Of a stretch of DNA of 64,000 nucleotides, positions 51,916 to 60,621 are shown piece after piece. The DNA is taken from the NCBI RefSeq assembly GCF_000971295.1, contig NZ_LANJ01000012.1:218994-282993 (forward strand), written 5' to 3'. Within the stretch, counting starts at the first letter, position 1; each line of letters starts with the position of its first letter. The notes below the pieces were generated by a model. The model made no database searches. It had not been told where the DNA came from and saw only the letters and a program-made list of their open reading frames with translations. Both the position numbers and the translations under genes were made by a program. The DNA comes from Devosia epidermidihirudinis. Lineage in GTDB: Bacteria; Pseudomonadota; Alphaproteobacteria; Rhizobiales; Devosiaceae.

Positions 51916-53180
51916 AAATCCTCATCGTCGGCCTCAACTATGCGCCTGAACAGGTTGGCACCGGCATTTATACAACCGGCATGGCTGAAGCGTTGGCAGC
52001 GCGAGGGCATCAGGTACGGGTCATTGCCGGGCAGCCCTACTTCCCGGCCTGGCGCGTGTTCGACGGCCACTCTCGCGTCTGGTTTGGCCGTGAGCTTCGC
52101 AGCGGCGTTGCGGTGATACGAGTGCCGCATTACGTGCCGCAGAAGCCGACAGGTATTCGTCGCGTTCTCCACCATCTGAGCTTTGCCGTTGGGGCAATAG
52201 TGCCGACGTTCGCGATGGCTTTGAGCGAAAAGCCCGATGTCATACTGACCATCGCGCCGTCACTGTCCTCGGCCCCGCTCGCCCTTTTCGCAGCAAAACT
52301 GTGCGGCGCTAAAACCTGGCTTCACGTCCAGGACTTCGAGGTCGAGGCCGCCGTTGCTACCGGCCTCCTAAAGGACGGCACGTGGGCGAACCGGTTGGCC
52401 AAGACACTCGAGCGGCGTCTCGTGGCAGCGTTTGATCGCGTCAGCACGATCTCCCCCCAGATGAGCGGCAGACTGCGCAGTCTCGGAGTTCCACACAGGC
52501 GCATCGTCAAATTCCGTAACTGGGCCGACCTAGGGGCGATCACTCCAATGAAGGCCCCTTCACCCCTCAGGGCAGAATGGGGCATCTCCACGCGGCACGT
52601 CGCACTCTATTCCGGCAGCATCGGCCACAAGCAGGGCATTGAGGCCATCATTCAAGCCGCCCGGCGTCTGCAGAACCGGATAGACCTCACGTTTGTCGTC
52701 TGCGGTGATGGCCCAACGCTCCCGGCCCTTCGGCGGCAGGCCGCGGGACTTGGCAACGTACAGTTTAGGCCCCTGCAGCCACATGAGCGCCTCAACGACG
52801 TTCTGGGTCTCGCGAGGGTCCACCTGCTACCACAGCGCGCGAGTGCGGCCGATCTGATGCTGCCTAGCAAGCTCAGCAATATGCTGGCATCCGGTCGCCC
52901 GATAGTCGCGACAGCCCATCCGGGTACGGGGCTCGCCGAGGAAGTGCACGGATGCGGCCTTCTGGTGCCGCCGGGAGATGATATCGCCCTCGCAGCAGCC
53001 GTTGAGACCCTGCTCGACGACACGCCACTGCGGGCCCGACTTGGTGAAGCCGCACGATCTCGCGCCGAACTGCGATGGAATGGCGAAACTATTCTGGACG
53101 GGTTCGCCAAACGACTTGAAGCCCTTGCTGCGCCCTCGCCTCACGGTGCTCCCATCCGCCATCTCAAAGGTGCGCCCTGA
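51912..53180 (+). CDS. WcaI-like glycosyltransferase (GT4)
   Basis: The 422-residue GT-B protein has ILIVGLNYAPEQVGTGIYTT (3-22), a WcaI hallmark, then RVIAGQPYFPAWRVF, VPHYVPQKPTGIRRVLHH, ILTIAPSLSSAPLALFAAK, VALYSGSIGHKQGIEAIIQA and a C-terminal donor site with LPSKLSNMLASGRPIVATA. In colanic acid clusters, WcaI lies near gmd and fcl, so fucosyl transfer is likely. The start is in an ATGA overlap with fcl. Its TGA stop forms a CTGA overlap with the flippase frame. Confidence 0.9.
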   Translation: MKILIVGLNYAPEQVGTGIYTTGMAEALAARGHQVRVIAGQPYFPAWRVFDGHSRVWFGRELRSGVAVIRVPHYVPQKPTGIRRVLHHLSFAVGAIVPTFAMALSEKPDVILTIAPSLSSAPLALFAAKLCGAKTWLHVQDFEVEAAVATGLLKDGTWANRLAKTLERRLVAAFDRVSTISPQMSGRLRSLGVPHRRIVKFRNWADLGAITPMKAPSPLRAEWGISTRHVALYSGSIGHKQGIEAIIQAARRLQNRIDLTFVVCGDGPTLPALRRQAAGLGNVQFRPLQPHERLNDVLGLARVHLLPQRASAADLMLPSKLSNMLASGRPIVATAHPGTGLAEEVHGCGLLVPPGDDIALAAAVETLLDDTPLRARLGEAARSRAELRWNGETILDGFAKRLEALAAPSPHGAPIRHLKGAP

Positions 53181-54454
53181 GCACAAAGAGCCTGTTCGGC
53201 CTGAGCAGCCCCCACAATACCGCACTGCTGATTGGAAGCTTTGCTGTCGGCCAGGGCGCGCTCTTTCTTGCACAGACACGGCTTGTCGCCACTGGCCAGT
53301 TCGGCCTGCTCGCCGGCTTCGGGCTCCATTTCACCTTTGTCATCCTCGCCGCGATGATCGTCGATGCCGGCGCGCAAACCCTGCTGGCCCGTGCTATCGC
53401 GCTCGCCGATGCAGGGGAGCGCGACGGCTTCTGGCGACCTTATTGGGCGATCTGCGTCACCCGTCTGATACTCGCGGCGCTGCTCGGCACTCTCGGATTT
53501 TGTTACGCGCTAACAGCACCGGATGAGTTCTCACGGCACTACATTTTTGCCGCACTGCCGCTGTTACTGATCTGCAGTTTCACTCCCTCGGGAATGCTGG
53601 ACGGCCTCCAGCGCAGCGGGCTCGCCGGTCTGGCCAATATCCCAGTCTTTTTAATGCCCGCCCTCGCCCTACTGGTCGCGACGCTCACTGTGGGCGCAGA
53701 AGCAGGCATCGCGCTCGGCCTCGCGACCAGCCTCGGCTATGCGATCGCGCTCGCCTGCCAGTTCGCCATTCTGGTATGGCTCGGATACAGGCCGCACTGG
53801 GTCCGGCCAGGGCGGGAAGACGTCCTCAGGACTGCTCGAGATAGCGCGGCAATGCTGCTCGCGGCCCTACCCGGCCAAGCGCTGTTCCGACTGCAAATCC
53901 TGCTCTGCAACCTGCTATTGGGCACGACCGCAACAGCCCTCTTTCTCTATGCCCGACAGATAACGGCAGCCTTCTCCCAGATTCTGCATTTTCTGCGGCG
54001 AGCGGAATTTCCTTCACTGGTGCAGCACCTTGAGGATGCCGACGCCTCATTGCCAACCCTGTTCAAGCTGCAGAAACGGGGAACGTCTGTTGCTCTGTGC
54101 ACCAGCGTTTTCCTGCTGATTGCCGGGATGCTCGTTGGGACGTTCTTCCAACCAATCATCACGGATGCCGGACATGTCCTCGCCCTGTTTTCGGCTGGCG
54201 TTCTGACCGGTGCGGTCTACATGGCGATGTCGCAAGGCGCCTTTGCGCTTGGGCGACCACACCACGCAGCGGTGGCGGCCAATCTTGGGTTGCTCGCGGG
54301 CCTCGCTGTGAGCGTGGCGGTGTCGCCGATGATCGGTCTCGCAGGCTTTGCCGTTGGCGAGGTTGCCGCGCATCTGGTCGGCGGCGCCTATCTCTTTCGA
54401 TGTTTGGGGGCAGGCGTCCGGGGGGCAAGAGTTGCGGGCGGAGGGGCATCCTGA
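53177..54454 (+). CDS. Wzx-type flippase, probable CTG start
   Basis: The 425-residue product has many membrane helices, FGLLAGFGLHFTFVILAAMI and VDAGAQTLLARAIALADAG early on, and the usual second half with LFLYARQITAAFSQILHFLR and GAVYMAMSQGAFALG. The first ATG in frame is at 53354, which would remove 59 residues including the first helix (NTALLIGSFAVGQGALFLA). Upstream to the previous in-frame stop there is no ATG, GTG or TTG; CTG at 53177 overlaps the preceding stop as CTGA and has AAAGGTG ahead at normal distance. I therefore place the start there. Flips lipid-linked units; its polymerase follows directly. Confidence 0.8.
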   Translation: MSTKSLFGLSSPHNTALLIGSFAVGQGALFLAQTRLVATGQFGLLAGFGLHFTFVILAAMIVDAGAQTLLARAIALADAGERDGFWRPYWAICVTRLILAALLGTLGFCYALTAPDEFSRHYIFAALPLLLICSFTPSGMLDGLQRSGLAGLANIPVFLMPALALLVATLTVGAEAGIALGLATSLGYAIALACQFAILVWLGYRPHWVRPGREDVLRTARDSAAMLLAALPGQALFRLQILLCNLLLGTTATALFLYARQITAAFSQILHFLRRAEFPSLVQHLEDADASLPTLFKLQKRGTSVALCTSVFLLIAGMLVGTFFQPIITDAGHVLALFSAGVLTGAVYMAMSQGAFALGRPHHAAVAANLGLLAGLAVSVAVSPMIGLAGFAVGEVAAHLVGGAYLFRCLGAGVRGARVAGGGAS

Positions 54455-55764
54455 TGCGGTTGGCCATCGTTCTCGCCCTTTACAGCTTCAACGCGATCTA
54501 CGCTCCGAACCAGGCGTCGATTGCCCTGACGCTGCCTGTACTCATCCTCGTTCTTGTCGGACTGGGAAAAATCCGTTCGCCCAATCTTCAGATCGGCGAC
54601 ATGTTCTGGTTCTGCGTCTTCATCTTTTTCGCCATTTCTCCACTCCAGCGCATGGGCGATGGGACCATTGGAGGTGACTGGACGGTCACGCGACACGCCT
54701 ATGATGCCGCCGAATACATCACGGCCATGGCAATCGTCGTGGTCTTCCTGTTGCCCTTCGGCTTCATCTCTATGGAAGCCAAGGATCCGGATACCACCAC
54801 GGCCACTCCACCCGCAGAATGGATGCTCGCCCTCAACATCCTTGCCTTCTCCCTTTTTGTTGTGCTGCAAGGCGGCTGGCAACAGGTTCTGCTGCCTCGC
54901 CTCGACAAGACATGGTCCGAGGCAAGCGCGCTGAGCGAGGCATTTCTTGCCCTCCAAACCGTTACCACAGCTGTCCTTGTGGCCAATGCGAGGGCAGCTG
55001 GCCGAACCTGGTCCTTAGTCACGTTGGTCGCCGTCGCCATTGGGCTATTGGCGATCACTCGCAATCCGTTCAACGCGTCTCGCTTCAGCCTGCTCGCTGC
55101 ATGGGTGCCCGTTGGCCTCGCCATGCTCAGGGGGCGGCTGCAAGCGGCATGGTTTTATGCTGTGGCGCTCTTCGCGCTCCTAGTGCTGTTCCCGATCCTC
55201 AGCATTACTACGCGCCTTGGTCTGGTCGGATTGGGACAGGTCGAAGACATAGATTTCGCTGATAACCTGTTGAGCACGCCCTTCGTCGATATCTTCGACA
55301 CCACTGTCCATGCCGTGCGCTTCATGAGCACGCATGACTGGATGCTGGGCGAGAAACTGCTGGCAGTCGGTCTATTCTTCGTGCCCCGCGCGCTCTGGCC
55401 GAACAAGCCTATTGTCGGCGGGCTCGATATCGGCGGCGATCTGTTGAACGGCGGCATGGCGGGAACGGACAACCTGTCCTTCTTCATCGGCGCCGATGCC
55501 TATATGGATTTCGGCTTCGTGGGCGTGGTGATGGGCGGCCTGCTTTTGGCCCTGTTCACCGCCCAAGCGAGCGCCAGCCGTCTGGGCAGTTTCTATGGCG
55601 TATCGCTCCTGCACGCCGTCATCATCGCCTCGCTGCCGATCATGCTGCGCGGCCCAGTCGGTGCAGTGCTGCCACTCGCCGCCTGCCAGATCGTGATCCT
55701 CATCATATTGTCACGCACCGAATGGAGACAGCCTTTGCCTGAGCCGGCAGGTGACCGACTATGA
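54454..55764 (+). CDS. Wzy-type oligosaccharide repeat-unit polymerase
   Basis: The 436-residue membrane protein has about 10-12 helices, beginning MRLAIVLALYSFNAIYAPNQ. Wzy proteins have little sequence conservation; the support is the topology, the periplasmic-loop segment FFVPRALWPNKPIVGGLDIG (R-x-x-W-P-x-K-P is common in this group) and ADAYMDFGFVGVVMGGLLLA near the end. It begins in a TGATG junction with the flippase gene, with GGAGGGG 7 nt before. It would join repeat units on undecaprenyl diphosphate at the periplasmic face. Confidence 0.85.
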   Translation: MRLAIVLALYSFNAIYAPNQASIALTLPVLILVLVGLGKIRSPNLQIGDMFWFCVFIFFAISPLQRMGDGTIGGDWTVTRHAYDAAEYITAMAIVVVFLLPFGFISMEAKDPDTTTATPPAEWMLALNILAFSLFVVLQGGWQQVLLPRLDKTWSEASALSEAFLALQTVTTAVLVANARAAGRTWSLVTLVAVAIGLLAITRNPFNASRFSLLAAWVPVGLAMLRGRLQAAWFYAVALFALLVLFPILSITTRLGLVGLGQVEDIDFADNLLSTPFVDIFDTTVHAVRFMSTHDWMLGEKLLAVGLFFVPRALWPNKPIVGGLDIGGDLLNGGMAGTDNLSFFIGADAYMDFGFVGVVMGGLLLALFTAQASASRLGSFYGVSLLHAVIIASLPIMLRGPVGAVLPLAACQIVILIILSRTEWRQPLPEPAGDRL

Positions 55765-56924
55765 ACATCCTCCGTGTCATTGCCTCCCTTGATCCTCGGC
55801 AAGGCGGGCCTGTTGAGGGCTTGCTGAATACCACTGCTTTAATGGCGCAGTGGGGCCATCACACGGAAATCCTGACCTTGGATCCGCCGTCGGCGCCCTA
55901 TCTGGCGGCGGTGGGGCACAAGGTGCACGCGACGGGACCCAACATCGGAAAATTCGGCTTCAATGGCCGCTTGACGCCATGGATACGGCGCAACGCCCAT
56001 CGCTTCGATGTGGCGGTGCTGCATGGCCTGTGGAACTACGCGCCGCTTGGGGCATGGCGGGGGCTCGCGGGGGGCGACCTGCCCTATGTGCAGTTTACCC
56101 ACGGCATGCTGGATCCATGGTTCAACACCGTCCAGCCCATCAAACGCTGGGCCAAACAAGCGCTGTGGCTGCTCGCGCAGGGCCGGGTTTTGCATGACGC
56201 CAAGACAGTGCTGTTCACTTCCGAAGAGGAAGGCTTGCGCGCCCGCACCGCTTTCATTGGCCACTCATACGCGGGGCGTGTTGTGGCTTATGGCGCTGCC
56301 GATATCCCCGATCAAGCCGATGAGCAGCGCGCGGCCTTTGCGGGCAAAGCTCCACAGCTCAACGCCCGCCCCTATCTACTTTATCTAGGACGCCTCCACC
56401 CCAAGAAGGGCTGCGACCTGCTCATTCGCGCCTTCTCGGAGATCGCAGCGCAGCACCCACACCTCGATCTCGTGATGGCGGGACCCGACGAAGGGGGAAC
56501 GCAGGCCCACCTGCAAGTCCTTGCCGCAGAAAACGGTATCGCGGATCGCCTCCACTGGCCGGGCCTGCTGCAAGGCTCAGCGAAATGGGGTGCCTATCGG
56601 GACGCCACAGCGTTCGTGTTGCCGTCGCATCAGGAAAACTTCGGCATGGCGGTTGCGGAAGCTTTGGCGAGCGGTACGCCGGTGCTCATCTCCGACAAGA
56701 TCAACATCTGGCGGGAAGTCGCGGCGTCCGGCGCAGGACTCGTCGAGCCCGACACACTTGAGGGGACCCGCGCCCTACTCACGCGCTTTATGGCACTGCA
56801 ACCACAGGAGCAGGCATCAATTGGACGGCTAGCCCGCGCCTGTTACGAGAAGCAGTTCAGTCTCGATGAGGCGGCGCGCGATCTGCTGCGCGTGTTGGAA
56901 TGGGCCGCGGAGGCAGCAAGATGA
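55761..56924 (+). CDS. Glycosyltransferase family 4
   Basis: The 387-residue GT-B protein has ILRVIASLDPRQGGPVEGLL at the N-terminus, VQFTHGMLDPWF, PYLLYLGRLHPKKGCDLLIR for the start of the donor domain and the EX7E-type site FVLPSHQENFGMAVAEALAS, followed by GTPVLISDKINIWREV. This is like WcaL/WcaC-type enzymes of colanic acid loci. ATGA overlaps at both ends. Donor unknown. Confidence 0.92.
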   Translation: MNILRVIASLDPRQGGPVEGLLNTTALMAQWGHHTEILTLDPPSAPYLAAVGHKVHATGPNIGKFGFNGRLTPWIRRNAHRFDVAVLHGLWNYAPLGAWRGLAGGDLPYVQFTHGMLDPWFNTVQPIKRWAKQALWLLAQGRVLHDAKTVLFTSEEEGLRARTAFIGHSYAGRVVAYGAADIPDQADEQRAAFAGKAPQLNARPYLLYLGRLHPKKGCDLLIRAFSEIAAQHPHLDLVMAGPDEGGTQAHLQVLAAENGIADRLHWPGLLQGSAKWGAYRDATAFVLPSHQENFGMAVAEALASGTPVLISDKINIWREVAASGAGLVEPDTLEGTRALLTRFMALQPQEQASIGRLARACYEKQFSLDEAARDLLRVLEWAAEAAR

Positions 56925-57502
56925 CCGATCCCGCCCTCACCCATCGTGGTCTCGCGCGAACCAGCTTCCCGTTTTCGGACCGACTCTATCGTTCGACATG
57001 GTCACTGGTCTGGCTACTTCTCGCCGCATGGACACCACCGCCATTCCACCGCTGGCGGTGCCTGCTCTTGAAGGCCTTTGGCGCCGAGATTGCGCTGGAC
57101 TGTCGCGTCTATGGCAGCGCGCGCATATGGAGCCCGAAAAACCTCCGCATGGACAGAAACGCCGTCTTGGGTCGGCATGCCCAATGCTACTGCATGGCCC
57201 CGATCCATATTGGCGAGAATGCGATCATCTCGCAGTTTGCCCAACTGGTGACTGGGACGCATGACATCGACCAGCCGGGTTTCAGGTTGATCGCCCGGCC
57301 TATCACCATCGGCGCCGATGCCTGGATCGCTGCAAAGGCCTTTGTTGGCCCCGGCGTGACGGTCGGCGACGGCGCAGTGCTGGGAGCCTGCGCCGTCACA
57401 TTCAAGGACCTGCCTGCGCGTTCAGTCTATGTGGGCAATCCGGCTCGGTTTATTCGCCACAGGGCCAACTTCACCACCCCATCGCCACGTGCCGCGCTTT
57501 GA
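56921..57502 (+). CDS. WcaF-like sugar O-acetyltransferase
   Basis: The 193-residue protein is a left-handed beta-helix acetyltransferase. Before the helix it has an R-x-x-W-S-L-V-W-like segment (LYRSTWSLVWLLLAAWTPPP) and FHRWRCLLLKAFGAEI, as in WcaF of colanic acid loci. Repeats include PIHIGENAIISQFAQLVTGT, HDIDQPGFRLIARPITIGAD with the catalytic His, and AWIAAKAFVGPGVTVGDGAV. Start in an ATGA overlap with the GT4 gene. Last gene of the plus operon; its end overlaps the convergent SGNH gene by 32 nt. Confidence 0.92.
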   Translation: MTDPALTHRGLARTSFPFSDRLYRSTWSLVWLLLAAWTPPPFHRWRCLLLKAFGAEIALDCRVYGSARIWSPKNLRMDRNAVLGRHAQCYCMAPIHIGENAIISQFAQLVTGTHDIDQPGFRLIARPITIGADAWIAAKAFVGPGVTVGDGAVLGACAVTFKDLPARSVYVGNPARFIRHRANFTTPSPRAAL

Positions 57503-59360
57503 ACGCCGCAGCGACGATGGCGTAACCAGCATCGTTGAGATGCAGCACGTCGGACCGCTTTGAACGCGGCACATATCCAGCTGCGATATCGGCAATGTCG
57601 CCCGCTGATCCGTCGGAAGCGGCTTGCAGAGCGCCCATGAGGTCAACGAAGCGCGTGCCATAGGCGGCGGCCAAAGCGCCATTGCGGGCGACAATGGCAC
57701 TAATGACTCCAGACGTGTCGCTGGCACTGGTGAGGATTGCCCCCACCAGATAACGGTCGTGACCAAGACTGACGACGGCGGCCGCAATATCGCCTTCCAC
57801 ACTGTTGCCCGCTTGCGCGCCATTCCGCCCCAGCCAAAGCCAGGCCGGATACGGGCGCAACGCCAGACCCAGATCGCAGACAAAGGCCGTTCCCGGCGGG
57901 CATGCCACCGGCGCCCCAGCCCGTAGACGCGTAAAGGTCCAGTTACCCGAGCTATCAGTGCTAACCGTCCCGGGTACGCCTGCGAGCCTGCCGGTCTGGC
58001 TGCCTGAGAACACACCAGAGTTCACCAAGATGTTGATCGATTTCGCGGTGACGGCCACGGAGCCGGACGCTGGGATCTGGTTGGCGCTCACACTGACAGC
58101 GATTGGCAGAGCATTCATGCGGGCAGCAATCTGTGTCGAGGTTTGCCCGCCAATACCCTGACTGACCACCGCACGCGCCGGGCTGAACAAGGCCCCTGCG
58201 GCAGGCCCAGTACGGAACGCCTCACTCGAAGCGTTGATGCCGCCAGCCAGACTGTCGCCCCACAAGGCGATCAGCTGCGAGTTCGGTAGCGCCGCATAAA
58301 ACTCCGCTTCCGAAAGAGCCGGATTGAGTGCAATGCGGTCAATCGTGCCATCCCACACTTCTCCCGCAATGCTTCTCCCAATTCTCAGCACCGCCACGCC
58401 CGGCATGATGCCGGACAGATCGGTTTGCACAGCGCCCCGCCCGATCAGCACAGCGCGAAACGCATTGGTCGAAACTGAGAAGCGCAGATCAAATGCGGTG
58501 TCCAGGGCGACCACACCCAGATCAAGCTGGGCCACGACGGCTCCGGCCTGATTGACCAGAACCTGCAGATGCCGGTCCTTGTCCCAATAGATGCGCACGC
58601 GGTTGCGCGCCGAGCCCGCTGTGGCACCGTCCTCGTGGTCGGCCTGCAGCAGCACTTTGTCGCCCGCCCCCACCGTTGCAGGCGTACGCCCGGTCAGCTG
58701 TGCAGAAAAGCCATCACTGCTCCACCCCGGCAACGGACTGACCTCCTTAAGGGAGATGTTGTCAAAGATCGACGTGCCCACGTTGCCCGACCCGTTGAGG
58801 CGTCCGCCGATATAGGAGGTAACGGCTTCGGCCCCGCCAGTGGCACTGCGCGTGGCGGGAACGGTTGAGCTATGGGCCGACGTCGCCGCCACCGCACTAT
58901 TGAGCGCGCTGTTGGCGGCGCCAATGCGCAGTTCCACGCCGTACGTGCTGGTCGTGCCCCGTCGCATCGTGCCCGAAATGCGATAGGCTTTGCCCAGACC
59001 AAGCGTCACAGCCTGCGAAAACCCGTTGGACGGACCGTTTTGCCCGTCGACCACCAGCTCGCCCGCAGTCACCATCAAGCTCGCAGCCGCACCGCCATTG
59101 GTGTAGGCCGTCCATCCTGTGGTCCCTGCGTCAAAGCCGCCATTGACGACAAGCTCGGGCGCCCCCGGCGCCACATAGGGGCCGAGCACGACGCTCTGCC
59201 CCACCTGTGCACCACCCAACTCACTCACAAGCGCTTCTAGCGCCACAAAGCTGCGCCCTGCGTGAGAAAACCTGCCCTCGGCGAAGTTCAGATCCAGAAG
59301 TGGCAAAGCCGGGGCGACACCCCCGGCAAGCCGGTGCAGGCCTAGTACTAGGCCCAGCAT
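57471..59360 (-). CDS. SGNH-hydrolase-domain protein, candidate GTA/phage-type head spike
   Basis: The 629-residue protein starts at an ATG that shares one base with the stop of the small upstream gene (TGATG), so the two are coupled. Residues 1-25 are hydrophobic. About 60-200 looks like a carbohydrate-binding jelly-roll (ELVVNGGFDAGTTGWTAYTN), 225-355 like a concanavalin-type lectin domain (RVRIYWDKDRHLQVLVNQAG, IGRSIAGEVWDGTIDRIALN), and 360-629 an SGNH esterase: block I ALWGDSLAGG (Ser370) and block V SDVLHLNDAGY (Asp604, His607). The small partner resembles the Rcc01079 spike-base family, which in Rhodobacter precedes GhsB (Rcc01080). Polysaccharide deacetylase or capsule-binding activity is inferred. 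Confidence 0.75.
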   Translation of the reverse strand: MLGLVLGLHRLAGGVAPALPLLDLNFAEGRFSHAGRSFVALEALVSELGGAQVGQSVVLGPYVAPGAPELVVNGGFDAGTTGWTAYTNGGAAASLMVTAGELVVDGQNGPSNGFSQAVTLGLGKAYRISGTMRRGTTSTYGVELRIGAANSALNSAVAATSAHSSTVPATRSATGGAEAVTSYIGGRLNGSGNVGTSIFDNISLKEVSPLPGWSSDGFSAQLTGRTPATVGAGDKVLLQADHEDGATAGSARNRVRIYWDKDRHLQVLVNQAGAVVAQLDLGVVALDTAFDLRFSVSTNAFRAVLIGRGAVQTDLSGIMPGVAVLRIGRSIAGEVWDGTIDRIALNPALSEAEFYAALPNSQLIALWGDSLAGGINASSEAFRTGPAAGALFSPARAVVSQGIGGQTSTQIAARMNALPIAVSVSANQIPASGSVAVTAKSINILVNSGVFSGSQTGRLAGVPGTVSTDSSGNWTFTRLRAGAPVACPPGTAFVCDLGLALRPYPAWLWLGRNGAQAGNSVEGDIAAAVVSLGHDRYLVGAILTSASDTSGVISAIVARNGALAAAYGTRFVDLMGALQAASDGSAGDIADIAAGYVPRSKRSDVLHLNDAGYAIVAAAFKARHVAMGW

Positions 59361-59620
59361 CAATAGAGCCCAACCATGAACGAGGCCGTGGAACTGGTGA
59401 GCACCTTGCGCGCTCTCACAGGCAGGATGCTTCCGGCTGCAACATTGCTGAAGGTGACGGTTGGGCCCCACAGCATTTCGAGCGTCACATTGCCTGCCGC
59501 CCCCACATAGATCGCCCGGCTCACCTGTGGCAGCGAAACGGTGTCGCTGGGCACGACGGTATAGGCGCCCGATGCAGGCGCCAGCAAACTTTGCGCGCTG
59601 TCTCCATAAATATCGTTCAT
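59360..59620 (-). CDS. Spike-base-like protein (Rcc01079/GhsA type)
   Basis: The 86-residue protein reads like the small spike-base proteins of alphaproteobacterial gene transfer agents and phages: a D-S-A-Q-S-L-x-A-P-A-like start, TVVPSDTVSLPQVSRAIYVG (about 22-41), VTFSNVAAGSILPVRARKVL and a short terminal SFMVGLY. The pattern LPxVxRAIYVG ... VTF ... G-x-ILPxRxxxV ... GLY/W is what I recall for the Rcc01079 family. GGAG lies 9 nt before the ATG. The gene is coupled to the SGNH gene and diverges from nadK. No capsid, terminase or tail gene is in this window. Confidence 0.75.
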   Translation of the reverse strand: MNDIYGDSAQSLLAPASGAYTVVPSDTVSLPQVSRAIYVGAAGNVTLEMLWGPTVTFSNVAAGSILPVRARKVLTSSTASFMVGLY

Positions 59621-59844
59621 TGGCTCATCTCCATCTCGATGATGGCAAGACTAGCAGTGCGACAAATGGCGGGGATAAGTGGGCGACCCAAGGCAACAAC
59701 CGGCCCGTGGCAAAACGCAAGGCCGTCTTTTGTCGAATTCAGAATCGCTACCGCAAGACCGTACAAAGACGACTTAGCCATGAGCGTTGCTGGCTCTGCA
59801 TGGCCCCGCGTGGTAGGCAAGCTCAACCCATACCGGAGAAGACT

Positions 59845-60621
59845 TTGGCCAGCCCCTCTTTTGATCGCGTTGCCTTCGTCACCAACGGGACCGCCGAGGC
59901 CGATATTGCTGCGTCGCGCCTGCGCGCGCGCTATGGCGACAATGCTGTAGAGGATGCTGACTTCGTCGTTGCCTTGGGCGGGGACGGGCTGATGTTGCAG
60001 ACGCTGCATCGGGTGATGAGCAGCGATATTCCGGTCTATGGCATGAATTTCGGCTCGGTCGGCTTCATGATGAACACGTTCTCGGAAGATGATCTGGAAA
60101 GCCGCCTCGCCGCGGCACAGCCGACCCATATCTACCCGCTGTCCATGGAAGTTCTCGACACCACGGGACAGACCCAGACGGCGCTGGCGCTGAACGAAGT
60201 ATCTCTGTTCCGCGCGAGCTATCAGGCCGCCAAGATCCAGATCATCGTTGACGGCGAGACGCGGCTGGATGAGCTGATTTGCGATGGCGCGCTGCTGTCA
60301 ACGCCGGCGGGCTCCACCGCCTACAACCTGTCGGCGCATGGGCCGATTCTGCCAATCGAGGCGCAGTTGCTGGCGCTGACGCCGATTTCGCCGTTCCGGC
60401 CTCGCCGTTGGCGCGGAGCAATCCTCTCCAACCGAGCCGTGGTGAAGTTCATCACCCGCGAGGCAGACAAGCGCCCCGTCAGCGCCGTGGCCGACAATGT
60501 CGAATTCCAGCACGTGCTTGAAGTCACCGTGCGCGAAGATCGCTCGCGCGGCGTGACGCTGCTGTTCGATCCCGGCACGAGCCTGGAAGAACGCGTTTTG
60601 AGCGAACAGTTCCGGTTCTGA
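59845..60621 (+). CDS. nadK: NAD kinase
   Basis: The 258-residue enzyme phosphorylates NAD to NADP. Motifs: VVALGGDGLMLQTLHR with GGDG at 45-48, YGMNFGSVGFMMN, LNEVSLFRASYQAAK, and STPAGSTAYNLSAHGPILPI with the second substrate-binding motif. ISPFRPRRWRGAIL is typical of the alphaproteobacterial type. The start is taken as TTG with GGAG 6 nt ahead, which gives the usual family length; an ATG at 59800 in the same frame would add 15 residues with no similarity. Confidence 0.93.
   Translation: MASPSFDRVAFVTNGTAEADIAASRLRARYGDNAVEDADFVVALGGDGLMLQTLHRVMSSDIPVYGMNFGSVGFMMNTFSEDDLESRLAAAQPTHIYPLSMEVLDTTGQTQTALALNEVSLFRASYQAAKIQIIVDGETRLDELICDGALLSTPAGSTAYNLSAHGPILPIEAQLLALTPISPFRPRRWRGAILSNRAVVKFITREADKRPVSAVADNVEFQHVLEVTVREDRSRGVTLLFDPGTSLEERVLSEQFRF

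Noticed and set aside
53354..54454. Flippase starting at the first ATG
   Set aside because: This would remove the first membrane segment, which is clearly encoded just upstream in the same frame.
57471..59620. A complete prophage or gene transfer agent
   Set aside because: Only the two spike-like genes are present; no terminase, portal, capsid, tail or integrase gene was seen in the window.
59461..59844. Longer N-terminus for the NAD kinase
   Set aside because: The extension runs through the antisense of the spike-base gene; the TTG at 59845 has a good ribosome site and gives the normal family length.
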